This document shows positions 57,050-64,000 of a stretch of DNA of 64,000 nucleotides, one piece after another. Origin of the DNA: Esteya vermicola (lineage: Eukaryota; Ascomycota; Sordariomycetes; Ophiostomatales; Ophiostomataceae). The DNA is taken from contig PCDM01000002.1 in NCBI GenBank assembly GCA_002778215.1, positions 1,550,001-1,614,000 on the forward strand, read 5' to 3'. Position numbers and translations under genes: made by a program. How positions within the stretch are numbered: the stretch's first letter is position 1; each line of letters opens with the position of its first letter. Under the pieces are notes generated by a model that had not been told where the DNA came from, ran no database searches, and saw nothing but the letters and a program-made list of their open reading frames with translations.

Positions 57050-58883
57050 TTTTTTTCTTGTTTAGTGGCTTGCAGAAGAACGATAGGTTTATTTATGGCG
57101 TATGATGTATCAGGGGTAGAGGAAATTGGCAAGTCTAGGCAGACAGATTCCGGGTGGAGAGCGTATTTATAAAAACGTGAGAGTACTGAGCACACTTTAT
57201 CGCCTGAAGGAGGGAAGGACCTAAAGAACATTCTAAAGAAGAAAGAGGACAGAGAGAACAATGCAGTGCTGCTTGGGTTGTTGGCATTCAAAGTGACATG
57301 CTTAGGGAAAAAAGATGGCTTGTAAAGAAAGAAAGACGTGCTTCCTTTTTTGAAGCCTTTTAACGTTGAAGAGAACAAATGGGAAGACACTATTATTGTT
57401 GTTTTTTTGGGAGAGCAACCAACAAATACCAAGTCTAGAGCATTATATTCTTTGTATGCCTTGTTCGCAAAAGTGAATCGAGACGAAGCCGGTAACCGCT
57501 TAGCCGACCGGTCGATGACGATAGGAGGAGAAGGAGTCAGGCCAATGCAAGGATGGGTGAAAGGAGAAAAAGCAAAGTTTCAACAAAGAGGGGGCATCAT
57601 AAGAGTACGGGTTCCCAGAGAAATAAGAAAGCTGACTGACTGGATGAGGTGAACCGAATCTGATTCACAGAAATAGTCGTCTAAGCGCGCGGCAGTTGTC
57701 GAAACAGGGGTCTCGGGTTCTAGAGCGACAACTCTCATAGTACGAGGGAAAAGTTGATTGCGAGCGTGTATATTAATATGTTTTTGCTGAGAAGTTGGTT
57801 GGAAGTATGAAGAAAGAGAAGCAAAGGAACTAAAGGCTCAAAGCATGAAAAGGTCTCTCTGCTTAATTCAAAAGGTCAGGGACTGCCAAATACACCAAGA
57901 AGAAAGGAGAGAATGTGTGGAAGACGTACTCCGTATGGAGAGGGTAGTTTGGCTGCATATATGAGAACCAAGCCGTATACGTACAACTCTTGTACCATCA
58001 TCCCCCTCGCCAAAGCTTCTTTCACTAGTTAGTGAACAATAAAGTGAACAGCGCACATAGTACTCATAAGACTACAGGGCTGCGCCGCTTGGCAACAGCG
58101 GTAACCTGTGGGGCAAGCAATGCTAGTATCTACGTACGGAGTAGAGAGCTCTGAGAACCAGCCCTTTCAACAGGTAGCGCTGTCAATGCGACAAGTGACC
58201 AGTGACTCACGGCATTGGCTAGGAGAACTCCAACCAGTGACAATGCCACCGCCCGCAGATAACGTGCGCATAGAGTACGGAGTAGCTTGACAATGAGACA
58301 GCAATCCAACATTGTCTGCAATACTGCGGACTGCGTAATTTTTTTAGTATTTTCTGCAACTTGCACATACGAGTAGCTTCACTCGTTTGTACACTTGTAC
58401 GAGTAAGTAGCGGGGGATAAATGCACTACTCCGTACAGTCAACTAAAAATACGGGAATAATTAAAGCCCCTTTCCCCCTTTTTAACTTCGTACGAGTACA
58501 CTTTGGACTGCCCAGCCCTAGCCTACTTGGGTGCGGCAACTCATGTGACTTTACGGAGTAGCGTCACAGAAAGAAGGCTGATAATAGCCTGACGAAGGCT
58601 ATACGGACGAAGGAGTAAAGGCAAGGGAAGAGGACATAGATCTCTGGATTCTATGGACGAAGGGAGACTGCGAGGCAGACTCCCACAAGCTATATATATA
58701 GGCGTAGGCTAGCCCTCACCACGTGACAGTAGGCGTGGGTCCTGATATAGTCAATAACTCTTCGGTCCTCTTTACGGAGTAAGGTTACTTTGCTGAGCTT
58801 TTGCTGATTAAACCACTCAGTTAGTAATCTCGCAGCTACATGATAAAATAAAAAAGAAGAGAAACAAATTTCGGGGTTTCAAT
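57050..58883. promoter_or_regulatory. Divergent region upstream of the methyltransferase, rich in TACGGAGTA
   Basis: 1.8 kb without a supported gene. It contains six exact TACGGAGTA/TACTCCGTA nonamers at 57927, 58135, 58276, 58427, 58552 and 58773, the last 103 bp before the methyltransferase ATG, plus TACGAGTA relatives at about 58397 and 58491. The left part should be the promoter of the small hypothetical gene. Confidence 0.55.
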
Positions 58884-59957
58884 ATGGCTACAAATACAGA
58901 AATCGTGCCTCCTGAGTCGACCGACCTCAGCAAGCACTATGAGACCCCTCTAGGGTTGGCACATACAACAATAGATGCTCTCAAAGCCCGCATTAAACAG
59001 CATTACGATCTAGCTAGCGATTACTATGTCAACCTATGGGGGGAACATATTCACCATGGCTATTGGCCGACGGCCGAATCCAAGGCTAATGAGAGCAAAG
59101 AGGTTGCGCAGACGAACCTGATTCAGCTACTGTTGTCCATCTCAGGTATTGATGATGCCATAAACAAGGGACTTTCCAAGCCATGGGATGTGCTTGATGT
59201 CGGCTGTGGCGTTGGTGGCACATCACGATACCTAGCGGCAAATTTCGGTTGCTCTGTGACGGGCATTACGATTTCGACACGTCAAGTGGAGCTTGCGAGG
59301 AAGATGGCTACCGATGCTAAAATCAAAAGTGAAGGTGTCAAAGACGACGGAAAAGAAAATGCTAATGACGGTTTCCTACCCGTTGGCTACGGTCATGTCC
59401 GCTTTCTTGAGCTCGATGCTGAAAAAATGGGTGACTATTTCAGCACTAAAACCATCACCCTCTTTGACATTGTCTGGATCAGTGAGGCCCTCAGTCACTT
59501 CCCTGACAAGGCGCTCTTCTTCCGTAATGCCCATCGTGTTCTGCGGCCAGGCGGTAAGCTTGTGCTGGCAGATTGGTTCAAGGCCGAGGACCTGACACCC
59601 CAAACCTTTAACAACGACATTAAGCCAATTGAAGACGGCATGCTGTTGCCACCACTTTGCACACAAGCCGACTATGTTGCATACGCAAAAGCTGCCAATT
59701 TACGGGTGTACAAGACGCCAATGGATATTAGCGGCGACGTGAGCCAAACCTGGTAGGCTTTTCTCTTCCCTCTACTCTACTATCACTGACTTAATTAAAG
59801 GGATATATCGTGGGCACTGGTACAAAACCCTGCTCTTTGGGCGTATGCGCTAAGCCAAGGCCGTGACGGTATCGCCTTTCTCCAGGCCTTCCGTGCCATG
59901 CGGCGAGGATATGGTAATGGGTCGTTCCGCTATGCTGTCATGTGCTTTGAGAAATAG
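58884..59957 (+). CDS. SAM-dependent methyltransferase (tocopherol/sterol methyltransferase-like)
   Basis: Exons 58884..59752 and 59801..59957 give 341 residues. The frame alone stops at 59756, but a GTAGGC donor and a TTAAAG acceptor carry it on to WDISWALVQNPALW and a C-terminal QAFRAMRRGYGNGSFRYAVMCFEK. Motif I is VLDVGCGVGGTSRYLA, followed by VTGITISTRQVELA. Later motifs include FDIVWISEALSHFPDKALFF and RVLRPGGKLVLADWF. The N-terminal HYDLASDYYVNLWGEHIHHGYW is typical of the gamma-tocopherol/sterol C-methyltransferase group. The substrate in this organism is unknown: a small lipid or secondary metabolite is possible. No other biosynthetic genes flank it. Confidence 0.82.
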
Positions 59958-61274
59958 AGTACACATCAAAACTACAATATTGCACTGCCGCCCTATTAAT
60001 GCATTACAAATGCTTAGTGGGATTTAAACAATTTGACATGATAAGAAGTTGATGAAACAGTGTTCAATGCGTAATGTGTATCTCGTTCATATGAGGAAAT
60101 AAGGAGTTCTATAAGAAGTAATATAGAAGGCGAGATGAGAGAAAGCCTCAAATATATAAGTTACAATAATTAACTTCCTCCAGGGTGGTGTGGTACTGGA
60201 GAACGGGGAATGCTCAGACCGCATTGTTTGAGGCATTTGGCCGTATGGCGTTAGAGTACACTGGAAACGTCCCATGGCTGGTTCAGAAAAGAAACAGTCC
60301 TGGAGGAAATAATTTAAGGGAGGAAAATGAGAAATAGAAGTGGGAAAGCTAAGGAGATGGAATAATAACTAGACAGAACGAGGATGATTCAGCAATAGGA
60401 TCCGTTAAGACTAAAAAGATCCAACTGAGAGAAAATCAAATGCATAAGAATTTATTTTCCACCGTACAGATAGAACATTTATTCTAGGTAAATACTAATT
60501 GCAGGCAACAACTACTTCCGTACTCTCCACATTGAATAAGAGATGGAGGAGACGGATATTGAAGACGCAAGACGTGCGCCACATAGACCTCATAAGAGCA
60601 TTTTGGGGGAGTAGAACCAGACCGTCTTTCCTAATGTAGGACAAGCATAAAATTTACCTTTGTTAATACGTGAGAATGTTCATTACTGTATATATTTATG
60701 CAGGACGTCCTCCTCAGCGGTCTATTAGTGGTGGAGATTATATATTGCATGTCATAAAGAAAACACAATCTCCTCTTCTGCTTATCCTTCAATGAAACTA
60801 AAATAATACAACATAACATGTCATATTTTTCAATGTACTTTCTGTACATTTAATCTACGTATCTAGAACCCTAGCTGATACCTCCTACATCTATCATCAC
60901 CGTCTGACTACGTTAACTATGGTAGGAAGAGAATGCAATTGTAAACTCCCATAATAAATAAAAGAAAACAAGAGACGCATATCAAGACATCCTAATATAT
61001 GATTAAAAATGATTGGAAAGGGTTTAGTTTGTTTGGCGAGCTTGATTTGAACATAACAGGAAAGACAGATTAATATGATGGCGGTACAGTATTCTATTAC
61101 TGCATCAGGAGGAGGTACAAAATAAAAAACCATCTAACTATCCCATACATGTTCCCAGTAATACCAACTCCTTTTGCTATGCACTTGCATCTAAATAAGA
61201 CAAAAAAACCACAAGAAATGGAAGCAAAGTGACATGATAGAACATTAACTTCACGAAACTAGTATCCTTACGCC
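59958..61274. other. Convergent intergenic, AT-rich
   Basis: 1.3 kb with no supported gene between facing stops. It presumably contains long 3' flanks. Confidence 0.5.
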
Positions 61275-63032
61275 CTATGCCTCACCCTCCGGCTGGTCTA
61301 ATTGTTCCAATTGCTCCAGCTGCTCCAGCTGTTTCAATTGCTCAGGCTGCTCAGGCTGCTCATGCTGCTCATGCTGCTCAGACTGTTCAGACTGCCCATG
61401 CTGCTTGGGCTGCTCAGGATGCCCTAGTTGGTCAGATAACTCTAGCTGCTTGGATAGGCTAGACTTCCTGAGCTGCTGCTGCTGCAGTTCAGCTATCTGT
61501 TTCATCATTGCCGCTAACTGGCTGCTCTGATGCTCTGCCTGCTGCCGTAGTACCTCATTCTCCAGTCGCATTCGTTTGACTTCTTCGCGCAGCTCATCAT
61601 GTCCTGCGAAACGAGCATCGTCATTGACACCATTTTCGCAAAGGCCTCCATTATTATTGCCATCGCCACAATTGTTCATTAGAGATGCCGTGCGCTTGCG
61701 TCGATGGGGAGGTGACTGAGATTGGGTCTGGAGAGACTGAATGGTTCTGTCCGTCAAAAGGTGTAAGTCATCATCAATGGTTTTACTAATGTGGCTGTCC
61801 GGGTGGTGCTTGTGCCCGTGGGGATTATTGCCACGCTCCCCCGCGTGCAGAACTTCGGCCACTGCTGCAGCAGCCGCAGCCGCCGCAGTGGCTACCGACA
61901 TTACTGAATCTTCACCCCCTGGTGGACCAGAGGACGCGCTTTCCATGGCTGCGGCTAGTGGCCGTAGGTCACCCAGGTTCGGTAATACGCTACCTATCAA
62001 GGAATCCGGGACAGCAGCACTGCCACTAACCATATTTCCACTTCCGTCACCGCTGCTACCACCGCCAGCAGCAGTGTGCACGCGCCTCAAGTGTTCATTG
62101 AGGTTCTCTTGACGGGAGAAACCTTTCCCAGCATGTCGTTTGCATGTTTCATGAGGGCAATGCAAAGGATTACGTGGTCCACCATGCTTATGGTGGACTT
62201 CACGCTCATGCCGGAGTAATCCTCCAGAATAAGTAAACCCTGGAAGTTTGTCGCATCCTTGGGCTGTGCAACGGTATGGACGCTCATGTTTGTCCATGTG
62301 CTTGCTGCAAGATGAAAATGTTCGTCAGTACGAATACAGAAGACATATAGACAAAAAAAATAGGAACTTCGTCTAGGTAGAAGCGAGACAAATATAATAC
62401 AAATCAAATTAAAGGAAGACTTACTTGTACTCGCATTTCCGTGAGAATTCACGTGTATCTTCTAGACAATCGGGCCAATTACATTGAAACTTGCCTTGAG
62501 CATTCCGGTACACTTCTCGCTCAGGCTTCGGAATTGGTTTGGTTCGTGGCGCAGTGTGCAAAGTTGATATTTCCATCGGAGGTGACATAGAAGATGAATC
62601 ATGAGATATTCGGCGTACGGTGGAAGACTTGACCTTGATACGGCTGTGCCCGGCAGCAACAGCAGCAGCAGCCGCCACCGCGGCTATGTTTTCTACTGCA
62701 GTTACCGACATTCCTTCTGCTGTCTGGGAATGCCGTTGGTGAACATGATGGTGTGCCTCTCCCCCCTCACCGTCATCTCCTGTTGACTCGGGAATAACGA
62801 CAAACCGTTCGTGATCGTTCTCGGCCAATATAGACGTATCTGGCGGAGGGTAGCTGACGGCCACAGCGGCAGCCAGCTCGCTGACATCACCTACATCGTT
62901 CATAACAACACCCACATTGCCATCATCTGTCTCGTCATATCGCTCTACTTCATCGCCAGCCTGATCAATGGGTGGATAGCTCTCTTCCCCAAGGAAGGGT
63001 GGGTGACGAGAAGACTCGAAGACGAGGCTCAT
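61275..63032 (-). CDS. Three-finger C2H2 transcription regulator with Gln/Glu repeat tail
   Basis: Exons 63032..62425 and 62304..61275 close in phase to 545 residues. The intron splits the first zinc finger: FQCNWPDC...REFSRKCEY lies in exon 1 and NKHMDKH in exon 2. Fingers two and three are YRCTAQGC...LLRHEREVH and LHCPHETC...LNEHLRRVH. The acidic N-terminal region contains Ala and Val runs. After the fingers comes a Gly/Ser-rich stretch, a basic SPPHRRKR, a coiled-coil-like LREEVKRMRLENEVLRQQAE, and a degenerate repeat of E-Q-x units (61290-61440). I recognise no specific gene name. Start ATG 63032 is chosen because the upstream frame has no better start and contains the 20-nt homopolymer. 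Confidence 0.85.
61290..61440 (-). repeat. Degenerate E-Q-rich coding repeat
   Basis: Tandem CAG/GAG-type triplets encode EQLEQLEQLEQLD-like units at the C-terminal end of the C2H2 protein. Length polymorphism between strains would be expected. Confidence 0.7.
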
Positions 63033-64000
63033 GGTATTGCAGACGAGGTATTCGATAAGCAGGTTAAGAAAGAGGTTCCGCAAGGAATTGGGGGGGGGGG
63101 GGGGGGGGGAGAGAAAGGCCCAAGTGTAACAACCCGCGTTTTTTGTGATATTTGGGAATGTAATGTGTAAACCGCCCGATGTTGCCCAACATGCAAATGG
63201 ACATCTAAAATTGGAAACTATGAAGAAAAAATGAAAGAGGGGGAAAAGAGGATGAAAACAAAAGGGGAGGAAGAAAGAATCCCTTGCACACAAGAGAAAG
63301 GCAATATCACCAAGAGCCACAATAGGTAACAGGTGTAATCGTTTGTATTGAAAATCAGCTTAATAGAGCCTGGTTGACAGTGAGGAGCTAAACCCGATGT
63401 TAGAGATGTACCTGCATGGAAGATGGGAGCCTGAGGAAGGAAGAAAAGAAGGCACCAAAGAAGGCATCAACTTTTGCTTTTATTGTAAAGAAATCTGACA
63501 TTGCCACATCTAGATCAGAACGGATAAATATAATTCCGATAACATTATTAATACATTGTTGCCTAGCGTAGACATACCAAAGTTCAACTAAAAATAGCAC
63601 TGCTGCGCAATCGTCGTGTTTTTTTTTCGATATTATGCCTCTATTAAACCCAGTCCTCACAAGTGGTCGATGGCGCTCTATTTATCTAAAGAAAATAGGC
63701 AACAGACCTGCAAGCTTCAGTTCTGCGCTTAATGAGTCATTATTACCTACATGAAGGCCTCGAAATCAGGTCGGTCAATTTATGTATGTTTCTTTTGATT
63801 TTTAAAGAGCAGTTCAAGACGTGGTTAAGGGTCATGCACTGAGTGGCTTACTATGCACGTAATAAACCAAGGCACAAGATTACGAGTATTAATTGTTCAA
63901 AGAGAATCCATTGTTAAGTATATCACTCCGTAGAAAAGGCAAAAAAATATTCGCGACCGCATGGTACCAGATGACTGTTCTGGATTCATTTAGTCTCCAC
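63033..64000. other. 5' leader and upstream region of the C2H2 gene
   Basis: 968 bp to the window end with no supported gene. It includes a 20-nt G run (63090-63109) in the presumed leader. A CACTCCGTA near-copy of the dispersed motif is at about 63925. Confidence 0.45.
63090..63109 (-). repeat. 20-nt C homopolymer (sense strand) in C2H2 gene leader
   Basis: 20 G on the plus strand, that is 20 C in the sense orientation of the C2H2 gene, 58-77 bases before its ATG. Confidence 0.9.

Noticed and set aside
56866..57432. 188-codon minus-strand open frame
   Set aside because: Its phase conflicts with the better-supported exon 57049..56914, and the N-terminal part is Phe/Ser-rich noise.
35273..59957. 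Biosynthetic or catabolic gene cluster containing MFS, formamidase, ureD, HIU hydrolase and methyltransferase
   Set aside because: They are interleaved with housekeeping genes (RPC4, MGM1, GET3) on both strands, with no core biosynthetic enzyme.

Overview
The window is 64 kb of nuclear DNA from a filamentous ascomycete (Pezizomycotina). The evidence is protein-coding genes split by short introns of about 45-120 bp (GTAAGT-like donors, CTAAC-like branch sites just before the AG), long AT-rich intergenic stretches, and fungal families such as a Zn2Cys6 regulator, UreD, Dug3, Mgm1, Zrg17 and an Agc1-type carrier. I cannot fix the class or species. I joined exons by hand and checked phases arithmetically; one junction (AGC1 exon 1/2) does not close. 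I see no rRNA, tRNA, CRISPR array, complete transposon or bacterial-style operon.

Layout: 1-2244 (+) is the 3' part of a POT1-like telomere-binding protein. 2530-6616 (-) is the cohesin subunit SCC3/STAG. 7240-8577 (-) is an MDR/quinone oxidoreductase. 8.6-12.2 kb is gene-poor, holding a dense cluster of a short TACGGAGTA motif and an unrecognised, apparently decaying spliced coding region. 12214-13227 (-) is a cystinosin/ERS1-like PQ-loop transporter, followed by a small fragment sharing a perfect 24-mer with it. 14009-16340 (-) is the EF-hand mitochondrial aspartate/glutamate carrier AGC1. 18516-20997 (-) is a B-type cyclin. About 6.5 kb without a convincing gene precedes a PB1-like/Zn2Cys6 regulator at 27545-30069 (+), and about 5.2 kb more without a gene follows it.

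From 35 kb the window becomes gene-dense: an MFS monocarboxylate-type transporter (35273-37065 +), kynurenine formamidase (37370-38542 -), RNA polymerase III subunit RPC4 (38792-40837 -), urease accessory UreD (41345-42505 +), Dug3-like class II amidotransferase (42748-44521 -), dynamin-like Mgm1 (45826-48794 +), a Zrg17-like CDF protein (49167-51222 -), a mitochondrial NAD+-type carrier (51725-53520 -), Get3 (53956-55086 -), 5-hydroxyisourate hydrolase (55446-55946 +), a small two-exon hypothetical gene (56455-57049 -), a SAM methyltransferase (58884-59957 +) and a three-finger C2H2 regulator (61275-63032 -).

The genes are mostly unrelated housekeeping genes and do not form a pathway cluster. 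Loose themes are mitochondrial shuttles and dynamics (AGC1, NAD+ carrier, MGM1), NAD supply (kynurenine formamidase plus NAD+ carrier) and nitrogen salvage (UreD, 5-hydroxyisourate hydrolase, Dug3). The least ordinary content is non-coding: the dispersed TACGGAGTA motif, a 19-bp perfect inverted repeat at 22.3 kb, two 20-nt C tracts in 5' leaders, and the coding relics at 10.8-12.1 kb and 13.9 kb.
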